A DNA stretch of 64,000 nucleotides, taken from the NCBI GenBank assembly GCA_019359355.1, contig JAHHHM010000012.1, positions 62,001 to 126,000 of the forward strand, written 5' to 3'. The position numbers were made by a program, and so were the translations under genes. A model generated the notes under the pieces. It saw nothing but the letters and a program-made list of their open reading frames with translations. It did not search any database and was not told the origin of the DNA. This stretch comes from Microcoleus vaginatus WJT46-NPBG5 (GTDB lineage Bacteria; Cyanobacteriota; Cyanobacteriia; Cyanobacteriales; Oscillatoriaceae). Positions 48,080 through 57,251 of this stretch are shown in pieces. The first letter of the stretch is position 1, and every line of letters starts with the position of its first letter.

Positions 48080-48697
48080 AAGGCAAGCGTTCCCCAAAAA
48101 ATGTATTGCTGTTCATCAAAAGTTTGACGATCCTCCCGTCCCCCTTGGGATCAGGGCTTCTCTATCTCACGATAGAGATTTTATAGCTGTCTGACAAACC
48201 TTGCCTTAAGACAGTAGTCCTTTCAAGGTAGCAGGTCTATCTCTCCAGTGCTAGCTACCTTCGTGCTTACGCCCTTGGCGTTTCCGAAGGGTAGGAGCGG
48301 GGTAGCACGCGCCCCACAGAACTCAAAACTCAACAAATTAGCTTTCGCTTTATTCTCTGTCCTGAGACAGGTATCAACTTTAAAGCTTTTAGCCTTTTTT
48401 TGAGTTGACCAACCTGGAGTAGGTTGTTAAATTTTATCACGTTTATTAGTAACGTTTCATGGGTCGCAATGGGTGGGGCATTCTGGCCGGGTTTCTGTAA
48501 CATAGTCTAAACAAGGGATTAAGGGAGCAAAGCTGTTTTTGCTTTAAAACTAAATGGTTATCTAGTTTTAAAGTCCCGGAACTAAAAGCTGCCGGTGGAA
48601 ACTAGCCAGACCGGCATTCCAAGCGCAGCAACAGGATGGCGGCTTTCTCAGCCTTGATAGCAGGTGGATTCTGAGTTGAAGCTTAAAAATCGGTGAT
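48080..48697. other. Divergent intergenic region petB / ctpA
   Basis: About 620 bp with the promoters of two divergent genes. It contains a 7-bp hairpin CTCTATC-TCAC-GATAGAG (near 48160-48180) and a GC-rich palindromic stretch (CCCTTGGCGTTTCCGAAGGG, near 48270-48290) of the type dispersed in cyanobacterial genomes. No gene is supported. Confidence 0.5.
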
Positions 48698-49930
48698 ATG
48701 CACAAACGAGTTTTCTGGGTCGGACTTTTACTAACACTGCTGCTCATGTTGGGCTGGCCGGCATCCCCGGCCTCTGCCTTAACAGAAGAACAGCAACTAT
48801 TTAATGAAGCGTGGCGAATTGTCAATCGCGCTTATGTGGATGACTCATTCAACAATCAAAACTGGTGGTTAGTGCGCCAAAAGGCGATGAAGTCCCCACT
48901 GAAAAATCGCGAGGCCACCTACACTGCCATCACGGAAATGCTGGCCGGCTTGGACGACCCCTTCACACGATTATTAAAACCCGATCAGTACCACAGTTTA
49001 CAAGTCAATACATCCGGCGAACTTACTGGCGTTGGGCTGCAAATTGCTCTAGATGAGAAAACCGGCAAAATCGAAGTTGTGGCACCGATAGAGGGATCAC
49101 CGGCAGACGGGGCCGGTGTTCACCCCCGTGATCTCATCGTAGAAATCGATGGCGTCTCGACCCTCGGTCTTTCCCTTGACGATGCAGCAACCCGGATGCG
49201 TGGCCCTATTGGCAGTAGCGTCTCCCTAACCGTGGAACGAGAGGGAAGTGAGCAACCTTTAAAAATTGAGCTGGTGCGGGATCGCATCGCCCTCAACCCC
49301 GTACACGCCGAACTGCAAACCCCCACCAACGGCATTCCCCTGGGCTACATACGCCTTACCCAATTCAATGCCAATGCCACTGCTGAGGTCGCCCATGCCT
49401 TAGCGAAACTAGAACAACAAGGCGCACAAGCTTATATTCTCGATCTGCGAAATAATCCGGGTGGCCTTTTGCAAGCCGGCATTGAAATTGCCCGCCTCTG
49501 GCTGGATACCGGCACTATCGTTTATACAGTCAACCGGCAAGGCATCACCGGCAGCTTTGAAGCGACAGGCCAAGCACTTACGGACGATCCCTTAGTTGTG
49601 TTAGTCAATCAGGGAACCGCCAGCGCTAGTGAAATCCTGGCCGGTGCCCTCCAAGACAATGGACGTGCTGTGTTGCTGGGAGAGAAAACCTTTGGCAAAG
49701 GCTTGATTCAATCTTTGTTTGACTTATCTGATGGGTCTGGGTTAGCGGTCACAGTGGCCAAGTACGAGACACCAAACCACCGAGATATCCACAAGTTAGG
49801 GATTATGCCAGACCGAGTGGTGTCCCTCGACTTGATTAAGCGCAATCAGTTAGCGACGCCGGCTGATCGGCAATATCAAGCGGCTGTGGATTTGCTGGAA
49901 AACGGTGCGGTAGTTGCTGGTGTTCCTTAA
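48698..49930 (+). CDS. ctpA: Carboxyl-terminal processing protease CtpA
   Basis: 410 aa. A signal peptide at 1-27 (LLLTLLLMLGW...ASA-LTE) targets it to the lumen or periplasm. PDZ domain at about 110-190; protease domain with the catalytic dyad Ser309 (QGTASASEI) and Lys334 (KTFGKG), spaced as in E. coli Tsp. CtpA removes the C-terminal extension of precursor D1 during PSII repair. Some genomes carry CtpB and CtpC too; the high similarity to CtpA and the clean signal peptide favour CtpA. Divergent from petB, with tail touching the chrA relic. Confidence 0.92.
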   Translation: MHKRVFWVGLLLTLLLMLGWPASPASALTEEQQLFNEAWRIVNRAYVDDSFNNQNWWLVRQKAMKSPLKNREATYTAITEMLAGLDDPFTRLLKPDQYHSLQVNTSGELTGVGLQIALDEKTGKIEVVAPIEGSPADGAGVHPRDLIVEIDGVSTLGLSLDDAATRMRGPIGSSVSLTVEREGSEQPLKIELVRDRIALNPVHAELQTPTNGIPLGYIRLTQFNANATAEVAHALAKLEQQGAQAYILDLRNNPGGLLQAGIEIARLWLDTGTIVYTVNRQGITGSFEATGQALTDDPLVVLVNQGTASASEILAGALQDNGRAVLLGEKTFGKGLIQSLFDLSDGSGLAVTVAKYETPNHRDIHKLGIMPDRVVSLDLIKRNQLATPADRQYQAAVDLLENGAVVAGVP

Positions 49931-50245
49931 CTGGATTTGAGAACTAGCCCTATTACAGCAGCCGCTAATACGATTGCCGGTTCTGGCACTTTCTTCTTAA
50001 ATTTGAACAAAATTGCCAGCGTCACGGCTGCAATTAAAATAGTCGGGATATCAATTAGGGAAGGCCGGCCTATTAGCTCAATCACCGCCCTGTAATTGCC
50101 CACATTGCCGCACTTGTTACGCCATCAACGAAAGCGGCAATATCGGGGCGCTTTCCGTATTTCTTGAAGTCGAGAACGGCAATGAGGGTCAACAAATATT
50201 AGGGGAGAAAATTAGCAAGGCCGGCCACACAAGCGCTAGGAAAGT
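49927..50245 (-). pseudogene. C-terminal relic of a ChrA chromate transporter
   Basis: On the minus strand the sequence reads AFVDGVTSAA then, after a frameshift near 50092, AVIELIGRPSLIDIPTILIA and AVTLAILFKF...VLKSS-stop. This is the conserved C-terminal block of ChrA (FVDGVTAAA...DIPT...). A stop codon interrupts the preceding FLP-YLLTLI segment, and nothing upstream of about 50245 is recognisable. So at least one frameshift and one nonsense mutation have destroyed it. Its stop overlaps the ctpA stop codon. Confidence 0.75.
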
Positions 50246-50612
50246 GGATTAAAGTTTGACTTGGATGGCAGAGAGTCAGAAAAGACAACCCATTTCATGG
50301 GCGGATTTATTTAGGATGTGGGTGTAACAAGTGTTACTAATTTTCCTATCATCCCACCCAGCGTCAGCGTGTTTGAGGTTAAGCACTATGACACTTGCGC
50401 GGATGGGTGAAAAACATTGTTTCGCTTCGTCCAACTGATGCCGGCTCAAACCTAGATAGCATAAGCTTTTTCCGCTAGGTGAAGCCTCTGAGTCAATCGC
50501 CCCTATCCCCTTGTTTGCCAGACGCCTTCGGAAGTGACACACCGGCGATCCCGCCGGCACAGAGAACTTTATAGATTTATGTTTGAAGGCTACTAGGGAC
50601 ACGGATAACGCT
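50246..50612. other. Intergenic region upstream of the TPR gene
   Basis: About 370 bp. A minus-strand frame of 108 codons (50276-50602) has no recognisable domain and is judged non-coding. The TPR gene promoter is presumably here. Confidence 0.4.
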
Positions 50613-51404
50613 ATGAACGCTCGCTCTTTTGCACACCGCCAAAACAGAACTCAACCCCACTGCCGCACAACAGTTCAAGGGACACAGGTGGGATCTAAGC
50701 AGGAGCACCACTTGGTTGGGAAACGTCAGCGAATGCAGCAGCCAAGCATTAATCCCCTAGAATCTACTACTGAGCCGATGCTTACCTCAAGCCAGCAAGA
50801 GCAAGAGTTACTCATTCATCGCAACCAAGCGAAAGAGGCAGCTCAACGAGGACAATATACTGAGGCGATTGAGATCCTGAGCAAACTGATTTCGCAGCAT
50901 CCTGAAAGTGCGAGTGAATTCAACAATCGCGGTTTAATTTATTTCCAAAGTGGCCAGATGGAGAAGGCCATTGCGGATTATAACAAGGCAATTCAACTCA
51001 ACCCGCGATTAGCCAGCGCCTACAACAATCGAGCGAATTACTACGCGGCGCAAAAAAAGTTGTCGGCGGCAGTTGTTAACTATGGCAAGGCTATCGATCT
51101 CAACCCGGTTTATATTCGCGCCTGGATTAACCGAGGAATTACCTTCAGAGACTTAGGATTGTACGAACAAGCCATTGAGAATTTTGACTGTGCTTTGCGC
51201 CTAGGAACCTTGAAAGTCAATATCTGGGCTGAAAGAGGCCGCACTTATCACTTAATGGGTGATTGGAACTTAGCAGTAGCCGACTATGGGCGTGCTTTGA
51301 GCCAATTGCGCTCAGCGAATGTAGGACAGGTAGAAGGTGCCGGCCGGCTGCAGGAGCGTGTAGAAAGCTGGCTCGATCATCTCCTCAAACCCTTAAGCGC
51401 GTAA
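50613..51404 (+). CDS. Tetratricopeptide-repeat protein
   Basis: 263 aa from the ATG at 50613; a TTG at 50583 is also open. A basic Gln/His-rich N-terminal extension of about 60 residues is followed by five TPR units (about 68-230), recognisable by repeats of the NNRGLIYFQSGQMEKAIADY type (followed by NKAIQLNP), and a short C-terminal helix. TPR proteins act as protein interaction scaffolds; the partner is unknown. No signal peptide. Confidence 0.85.
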   Translation: MNARSFAHRQNRTQPHCRTTVQGTQVGSKQEHHLVGKRQRMQQPSINPLESTTEPMLTSSQQEQELLIHRNQAKEAAQRGQYTEAIEILSKLISQHPESASEFNNRGLIYFQSGQMEKAIADYNKAIQLNPRLASAYNNRANYYAAQKKLSAAVVNYGKAIDLNPVYIRAWINRGITFRDLGLYEQAIENFDCALRLGTLKVNIWAERGRTYHLMGDWNLAVADYGRALSQLRSANVGQVEGAGRLQERVESWLDHLLKPLSA

Positions 51405-51413
51405 CCGGCTCTT

Positions 51414-51848
51414 TTAGGGAGTGTCTAAATCCTGTAGTAGGGGTTCGGCCAATTCCTGCGCCTCGTTAGGCCGGTTTTCCAACCAAACGATCCGCAATTG
51501 TGTGGGGTCCATTCGATAGCTTTGCTCTTGCATGATCGTTTTCACTTGTTGTGGGCCGAAAGAGCGGCTAAAGTCTGCCCGCAGCTGATTAACCCGTCCT
51601 TGAGCTGATTGAACTTCTGTTTGAACTTGCTGTAACTTTTCTTGCCCAGCTCGGTTATGGGGCAACAGTTGTACCAAAGCAGAAACAGCGACAACAGACA
51701 GCACAACATTGACCACTAACTTGACAGTCGTTTCAGTGGCCATCATCAAGTGAGGATTTTGCCGCGGGTATTTCCCAGCGCGACGTGCCACCCGACGGCG
51801 GGGTTCTACAGGTTGCAGAGTGGGTCTTGAGGGTTGAATGGCATTCAT
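51414..51848 (-). CDS. Bitopic membrane protein with extracytoplasmic coiled coil
   Basis: 144 aa. Basic cytoplasmic N-terminus of about 40 residues, one membrane helix (VKLVVNVVLSVVAVSALVQLL, about 43-63), then a coiled coil (EKLQQVQTEVQSAQGRVNQL) and a compact C-terminal region. The topology resembles FtsL/DivIC-type septum proteins, but sequence evidence for that is lacking. Convergent with the TPR gene, 9 bp apart. Confidence 0.75.
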   Translation of the reverse strand: MNAIQPSRPTLQPVEPRRRVARRAGKYPRQNPHLMMATETTVKLVVNVVLSVVAVSALVQLLPHNRAGQEKLQQVQTEVQSAQGRVNQLRADFSRSFGPQQVKTIMQEQSYRMDPTQLRIVWLENRPNEAQELAEPLLQDLDTP

Positions 51849-52131
51849 GGTGTTGAAATTCAGCGCTAAGTAGGGATTGCAACTGAGTTTGAGGCAGACC
51901 TCACCAGATGCACACCTGTGTGGATTTGTTGAGGAAGTTGAACGGCGCTAGGTTAGAATACCTGCCATTTTACAGCCTTGGTTAAGCTTTACACAGATCG
52001 CAAGGGGAGCCTCCCTTGAAATTGACCGCTTGTAATCTTACCTGACAATTTACCGTCAATGGTCGTTATTGCCGGCAAGGGTGGGGGTCAATCGCCTAGA
52101 CAAGCTCCCCATAGCGGGACTCTTGAGAACT

Positions 52132-52227
52132 TTATTTGTAAAGTTCTGTTGCCAGCCGGAAGGCTAGAATGCCTGGAATCAATGCAACGACAAGAGCGAC
52201 TAAGACTTGTGTGTCTGATAGAGACAT
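52132..52227 (-). CDS. psaM: Photosystem I subunit XII (PsaM)
   Basis: 31 aa from the ATG at 52227, MSLSDTQVLVALVVALIPGI then LAFRLATELYK, the PsaM pattern with one transmembrane helix and the conserved FRL-TELYK end. AGGAG lies 10 nt before the start. PsaM is a small PSI subunit at the trimer-forming face. It is too short for routine ORF calling; the overlapping + strand frame (52059-52304) is a shadow. Confidence 0.95.
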   Translation of the reverse strand: MSLSDTQVLVALVVALIPGILAFRLATELYK

Positions 52228-52650
52228 TGTTAAAAACTCCTAATTTCACGGGTAGTCGTTCACCAATTTCGACCAAATTGCGGATTTCTGGAATACTCTT
52301 GTAACAAGATGAAACAAAAAGTGCGCTTTCGGCAAGCCCTCTGGGAGATAGTTGGGGCTGTTATATCAAATTTGTATCAGTAACTGCTTTTTTGTGTGAG
52401 TGTAGCGCTGTATCAAAAATCACTCGGGACTCAGCATTAAATACTTTGGTAGGCACGAGCGGGCGAAAACCGCACCATCGGGAGTGAAAGCAACACAAAA
52501 CTCTGTGACTGTGCCCCTCAGTTATATGGATTAGGCGGCAGAGTTCCCTAGTTAAAGGTTAAGCTATGTAAATAGAGTCATACTCTTTGATAATTTAGGC
52601 AATTTGGTTGTTGCTCTTAATTTGCAACTGTCAAGCTCAAAAAATCGTTA
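52228..52650. other. Divergent intergenic region psaM / terC
   Basis: About 420 bp holding the promoters of both genes. I looked for a yybP-ykoY manganese riboswitch, which often precedes TerC-family genes, but did not find its conserved core; the leader remains unassigned. Confidence 0.4.
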
Positions 52651-53379
52651 ATGCTGGATCAATTTCTAGACTTTTACCCCAATTTCGGGATAGACGCCTT
52701 TTTCCTACTGGTCATTTTGGTGGCCCTAGAGGCGGTTCTGTCCGCAGACAATGCCATCGCGCTGGCGTCCATTTCCAAAGGCTTGGAAGATACCAAGATG
52801 CAGGCTCAGGCGCTAAACGTGGGTTTGCTGGTTGCCTTTGTGCTGCGAATGGCTCTCATTCTGACAGCTACTTGGGTGATCAACTTCTGGCAGTTTGAGC
52901 TGCTAGGAGCGCTCTATCTGCTGTGGCTGGTTTTCCAACATTTTACGTCCGAGGAGGGCGAGGAGGGAGAACACCGAGGGCCACGTTTTACCACAGTCTG
53001 GCAGGCAATTCCGACGCTTGCTCTGACAGATTTGGCATTTTCCCTCGATAGTGTCACCACGGCAATTGCAGTGTCTGACCAAACTTGGCTGGTTCTCACC
53101 GGCGCAACAATCGGGATCATTACGCTGCGGTTTATGGCCGGGTTATTTATCCGTTGGCTGGATGAATATGTCTACCTTGAGGATGCCGGCTATATGACGG
53201 TTGGCTTGGTGGGAGCACGGCTGCTGGTGAAAGTGTTCAGAGACGATTTCGTGCCACCACAGTGGCTCATGATTTCTGTGATCGCCGGATTATTCATCTG
53301 GGGATTTTCTAAGCGCAAACCGGCGAGTGTGGCAGATGCCGGTGAGGCGAAAGAAAAGGAGCTAGAAACTAGCGACTAG
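52651..53379 (+). CDS. TerC-family integral membrane protein
   Basis: 242 aa with seven predicted helices. The first contains LEAVLSADNAIALASI, the TerC signature with acidic residues in the membrane (SADN), and a second motif TDLAFSLDSVTTAIA follows, as in metal-ion exporters of this family. Relatives include tellurium resistance TerC, E. coli Alx and plant thylakoid TERC. The likely role is divalent metal (manganese) homeostasis or membrane protein insertion; the cation is not determined. Confidence 0.9.
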   Translation: MLDQFLDFYPNFGIDAFFLLVILVALEAVLSADNAIALASISKGLEDTKMQAQALNVGLLVAFVLRMALILTATWVINFWQFELLGALYLLWLVFQHFTSEEGEEGEHRGPRFTTVWQAIPTLALTDLAFSLDSVTTAIAVSDQTWLVLTGATIGIITLRFMAGLFIRWLDEYVYLEDAGYMTVGLVGARLLVKVFRDDFVPPQWLMISVIAGLFIWGFSKRKPASVADAGEAKEKELETSD

Positions 53380-53455
53380 AGGCCCGAGTCAGAGGGGAAG
53401 AAACGCCTCTGATCCTTCATCCTTGGCCTAGACTAGCGGCTAGGGTTAGATGTTT

Positions 53456-53476
53456 AAGGTGGGCACCGCCCACCTT
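53456..53476. terminator. Bidirectional hairpin between terC and ndk
   Basis: AAGGTGGGC (53456-53464), loop ACC, GCCCACCTT (53468-53476), followed by TGTTTGT on the + strand. A compact 9-bp stem between two convergent genes. Confidence 0.75.
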
Positions 53477-53489
53477 TGTTTGTGAGGGG

Positions 53490-53939
53490 CTATTCGTAGA
53501 TCCACTTGGTAAGGGTGGGTTCCCAATGGGCTAATTCCTCTTCTTTAAACCAGAGGCTAATTTCTCTTTGGGCAGTTTCTACGGCGTCAGAGCCATGAAT
53601 GATATTGCGGCCAATATCAACCCCATAATCACCGCGTATGGTGCCCGGTTCTGAGTTGAGGGGGTTGGTAGCGCCGATAATTTTCCGCGCTGAGGCGACA
53701 ACTCCCTTACCTTCCCAGACCATCGCGACAACTGGGCCAGAGGTAATAAAATCTACCAGCCCAGCGAAAAAAGGTTTTTCTTTATGTTCGCCATAGTGCT
53801 GTTCGGCCAGTTCGCGGCTGACCTTCATCAGCTTTAAGCCGACCAAGGTAAAGCCTTTTGCTTCATAACGACTGATGATCTCGCCGATCAGAGCGCGTTG
53901 AACGCCATCAGGCTTAATTGCTAAAAATGTCCTCTCCAA
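53490..53939 (-). CDS. ndk: Nucleoside diphosphate kinase
   Basis: 149 aa, family length. It transfers gamma-phosphate between nucleoside di- and triphosphates via a phospho-histidine. The active-site His lies in [16 protein letters not shown] and the start is [15 protein letters not shown]. Convergent with terC. Confidence 0.97.
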   Translation of the reverse strand: MERTFLAIKPDGVQRALIGEIISRYEAKGFTLVGLKLMKVSRELAEQHYGEHKEKPFFAGLVDFITSGPVVAMVWEGKGVVASARKIIGATNPLNSEPGTIRGDYGVDIGRNIIHGSDAVETAQREISLWFKEEELAHWEPTLTKWIYE

Positions 53940-54020
53940 ACCAATCTCCTAGAACTGCATCAACTAACACAAAACTCAGATTAACTTAGATTGTCTCTTC
54001 TATGGCGATTGGGGGCGAGG

Positions 54021-54191
54021 CTAAGTGTCTTCTGTTTTGATTTCACTGACAACGCCTGTGGCATACCCAACTGCGCCGCATTCGCAGTACCATTCATACT
54101 CGTCTTCTGGTTTGGCTTTGTTGGTCGGGCGGTCGCACCGGGGGCAAGGATAATCCCATGTTTGATCGCTGGGCGGTTGCATCTTTTCCAT
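54021..54191 (-). CDS. Small zinc-ribbon protein
   Basis: 56 aa from the ATG at 54191 (or the ATG three codons later at 54182). It carries YPCPRCDRP and YEWYCECGAVGYATG, a four-cysteine zinc ribbon CxxC...CxC. Codon use and the intact ribbon argue that it is real although it is below the usual length cutoff. It lies between ndk and the PstS-like gene, all on the minus strand. Function unknown. Confidence 0.65.
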   Translation of the reverse strand: MEKMQPPSDQTWDYPCPRCDRPTNKAKPEDEYEWYCECGAVGYATGVVSEIKTEDT

Positions 54192-54247
54192 ATATTTGTC
54201 TCGATTTGCTTGGTTAATTGAGTTTGATTGCTATTTAACGGGAAAAT

Positions 54248-55277
54248 TTAACGAATTCTGACAAACCCTGCCTGGGAGATTAGTTCTTGCCCCTGAACGG
54301 TGAGCAACAAGTTTGCGTAAGCTTCACCGGCTTGCTGTTCTATTTGGCCATTTTGTTTGATGGCAACAAATAAACTGCGGGTAATCGGGTATCGACCTTG
54401 CTGAAACGCTTGAAGATTCATCTGATTTCGCTGCTTGGGGCACCGTTCTGGCGGCACAAGCGGTTCTTGGTAGGGTGGGACAAATTCACCGGCTTGCCGA
54501 CCAATTGGCACCGGCTTAATCGTACATTGCGGGACAACTTCTGGTGCGGAGGCAAAGTAAATTCCGCCTGGGTTGTCAGCAAGCTGGCGTATCGCTTGAG
54601 TGGTATTGGGGACAAATTTAACGTTTGGCCCAAAAGCTTGACCTCCTAAGATTTCTTCGACAAACAGTTCAACGGTGCCGCCGGCATCTGCTGGGCGTGT
54701 CAAGGGGATGATGTTGAGATTTGGCCCTCCAACTTGGCTCCAGTTGTCAATCTTGCCGGTATAAATATCTTTAAGTTGAGCGAGTGTTAAACCGCTGATA
54801 TTGAGGGTGGGGTTAACGGCAACTGCTAATCCATCAATGGCTACGGGAACTTGTTTGAGGCTAAACCCTCGCTGCTGCGCCTGCTGAAACTCGCTGTCGC
54901 GGATCGGTCTGGAGGATTGGGAGAAGGCCATTTGGCCATCAAGTAACATCCGAATGCCGGTGCTAGAACCGGGTGGCTCACCAATGGGATCGATGTAGCG
55001 CAGTTTAAACTCAGGTCTTGCCACTTGAATTGCTGGATCTGCTAGTCAGTCGAATGGGTGCCCAAGAGGTGCTGCCACCATAGCTAAACAGGCCGGCTGG
55101 GACATCTTGCAATTGGGCAAAACTCTGGCGGCTGGTTTGCGTCGGCTGATTGGATGGGGCATTACCTCCTGAATTTGTGCCAGAACGCTGGAGGAACCAC
55201 CAAAGGCCGGCACCTACCAACCCAACGGTGATCACCAGGGACAAGATGAGAATAGCGGTTTCATTTTTCTGGGACAT
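54248..55277 (-). pseudogene. PstS-like phosphate-binding protein with single-base frameshift
   Basis: Two frames together make one protein. The first (MSQKNETAILILSLVITVGL from 55277, membrane anchor, then GLFSYGGSTSWAPIR) and the second (from about 55040 onward, ARPEFKLRYIDP, GIRMLLDGQMAFSQSSRPI, to a PstS-like type II periplasmic fold with YPITRSLFVAI). Removing one base near 55041-55046 joins them as WAPIRLTADPAIQVARPEFK. The first frame as written stops at 55011. It could be a real frameshift mutation or a sequencing error. The intact family is an anchored phosphate/anion sensor-like binding protein. Confidence 0.75.
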
Positions 55278-55368
55278 GACCTGAGTGTAGGGTCGCAGCT
55301 TGTCTTCTAATAGCTTAGACAAAACAGCCAAATCCTGCCTCTACATTTAATGACGAATTCCTGACGGC

Positions 55369-56400
55369 TTAAAGGTCTTCCGACTTGTCTTTTAGATAGA
55401 CATTTCTGCTTGGAAAAGGAATTTCTATGCTTTCTTTCCGATATCGTTTGTGCAATCTTTTGATGAATTCATGTTTGGCAATGTTTTGGTCAAAAAATTC
55501 ATTAACTCTCAGAAAAACAGTGAAGTTAATGCTGAATTCTCCAAAAGTTTGAAAGCGAACCAAAGGTTTAAAATCAGGAACGCATTGTGAAACTTCTTGC
55601 ATAACTTCTTGGGCAACTTCGAGAGTGACTTGTTCAACTCGCTCAAGATCGCTATGGTAACTCACCCCTACTTGAATCGGAACTATGATTTCCTTCGCCG
55701 GCAGGTGATAGTTAGTAAAGATGGCAGAAGCCAGTTTTGTATTTGGCACAATGATAACATTATTAGGAATTTCTTTAATAATGGTGTTGCGCCAGGTAAT
55801 ATCTATCACGTAACCTTCTTGTCCAGTTTCCAGTTTGACATAATCGCCGGTTCTCACTTGTCTGGAGATAATTAGGTATAAACCAGAGAACAAATTTGAT
55901 AGCGTGTCCTGAAAAGCTAACGCTACGGCTAAACCCCCAATCCCCAAAGTTGCCAAGATGGGTGTGATAGAAAATCCTAGTGTCTGGAGAATCGTCAGAA
56001 TACCAAAAACAAAAACGACTATTCGAGCGAGGTTGGAAAGGAGAGAGGCGGAAATTCCTTCTACTTTTTGACTTAATGCAGTTACAAAACCGGCAGCGAG
56101 TCTGGCTGCGACTATTGTCACTGAATACAGGAAAATGCTGCTGAGGATTTTTTGCAGGATTGCGAAAACGCTTGCCGAAATTAGCCCATTAACATGGAGG
56201 CTAATCACTGCACCAGAAACGCCGGCAACGACTAACCAAATAAAAGTAATACCGCGCAATGATTGAATAAAAAGCTCATTTCCCGGCAACTTCGTTCGGG
56301 CTATAAATCCTTTTAATTTATTGAGAAGAACTCTCTCAGAAATTATGCCGGCTATCAAGCCGATTAAGACCAAGGCTACAGGGACAATCCAGTGTTTCAT
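55369..56400 (-). CDS. Mechanosensitive ion channel, MscS family
   Basis: 343 aa from the ATG at 56400 (MKHWIVPVALVLIG); a start at 56427 is less likely. Four or so hydrophobic segments precede the pore-lining TM3 (LATLGIGGLAVALAFQDTLS), followed by the MscS beta domain (VRTGDYVKLETGQEGYVIDI, IVPNTKLASAIFTNY). The channel opens under membrane tension to release osmolytes. Confidence 0.9.
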   Translation of the reverse strand: MKHWIVPVALVLIGLIAGIISERVLLNKLKGFIARTKLPGNELFIQSLRGITFIWLVVAGVSGAVISLHVNGLISASVFAILQKILSSIFLYSVTIVAARLAAGFVTALSQKVEGISASLLSNLARIVVFVFGILTILQTLGFSITPILATLGIGGLAVALAFQDTLSNLFSGLYLIISRQVRTGDYVKLETGQEGYVIDITWRNTIIKEIPNNVIIVPNTKLASAIFTNYHLPAKEIIVPIQVGVSYHSDLERVEQVTLEVAQEVMQEVSQCVPDFKPLVRFQTFGEFSINFTVFLRVNEFFDQNIAKHEFIKRLHKRYRKESIEIPFPSRNVYLKDKSEDL

Positions 56401-56498
56401 TAAAAAAATGCACTCAAAACTTACCAAGATTTTAAGTAAATGCTCGGTCAGGTTTAAGCTTTTGGCTTCTGTCTAAAGACAGATTTTCTAAAAAATAA

Positions 56499-57017
56499 TT
56501 AAGATTGAAAGAGTTGCTTTAATTGAGCGATTTTTTCTGGATTCAAGGCTACTTTTATTTCTAGCTGTTGCTGGATATCCCGTAGAGTAATAATTCCGTT
56601 TTCAGCGGCTTGACTGTATTCAATTTCAGGATTTTTTAATTTTATTTTCTGGTAAACAATTTCAGGAAAACCCACCTGAATCACAAGATTTTTTTGAGAT
56701 TGAGGGTAAATATAAAACTGCTGGCGTCGCACGTCTAATTCTAATTTATGTGGGGTTGTGCTGCGTTCATCTTCAGAATTCGGCTTGCGCCAATAAAGGG
56801 TAATCCCGCGAATTTGGGGACTAGAAATGACGAACAGTTCATCAAAGCGCTGAGGTTCCCAGTCGAGTTCGCTTACATCGCCGCTTGGCGGGATTATTCG
56901 TTGCCGCCAGCTAATTTCTTTGCCGGCAAGTGTGCTCCACCACTGACGGATAGCATCTAAATTATTAGCATTGTCAGGGTTGCTGCTGCCCAGTTGCCAG
57001 ATTACCTTGGGTTGCAT
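56499..57017 (-). CDS. Protein of unknown function
   Basis: 172 aa soluble protein without signal peptide or membrane helix. Beta-rich central part (GITLYWRKP, KLELDVRRQQFYIYPQ, KNLVIQVGFPEIVYQ) and a C-terminal helix. No family recognised. Upstream of the MscS gene on the same strand. Confidence 0.7.
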   Translation of the reverse strand: MQPKVIWQLGSSNPDNANNLDAIRQWWSTLAGKEISWRQRIIPPSGDVSELDWEPQRFDELFVISSPQIRGITLYWRKPNSEDERSTTPHKLELDVRRQQFYIYPQSQKNLVIQVGFPEIVYQKIKLKNPEIEYSQAAENGIITLRDIQQQLEIKVALNPEKIAQLKQLFQS

Positions 57018-57251
57018 GATCGGTTTGGGGTGGCTTGTTTTTCCTTATCTTCAAATAGCATAAGCTGCGAGGAGGGTAATTGTCTCAGAATTCAGCGGTA
57101 TTTGGAGAGGGTTTGGGGTGAAACTCTGCATCCTGTCGGCTAGTTCTTTCGGCTTTGAAAAGGGAAAAACTTAAGCAGGCGAGTGTTTAAAATACTACTA
57201 TTAGAGGTGATTGTGTGAGCAAAAGTCAAGGCTCCCATCAATAAATCAGTC

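Noticed and set aside
50276-50602. 108-codon minus-strand frame upstream of the TPR gene
   Set aside because: No domain, no ribosome site and cysteine/histidine-rich composition typical of a chance frame.
52059-52304. 81-codon + strand frame over psaM
   Set aside because: Antisense shadow of PsaM with no supporting features.
52305-52650. Possible yybP-ykoY manganese riboswitch before terC
   Set aside because: The conserved GGGGAGUAG-type core and the paired bulge sequence were not found.
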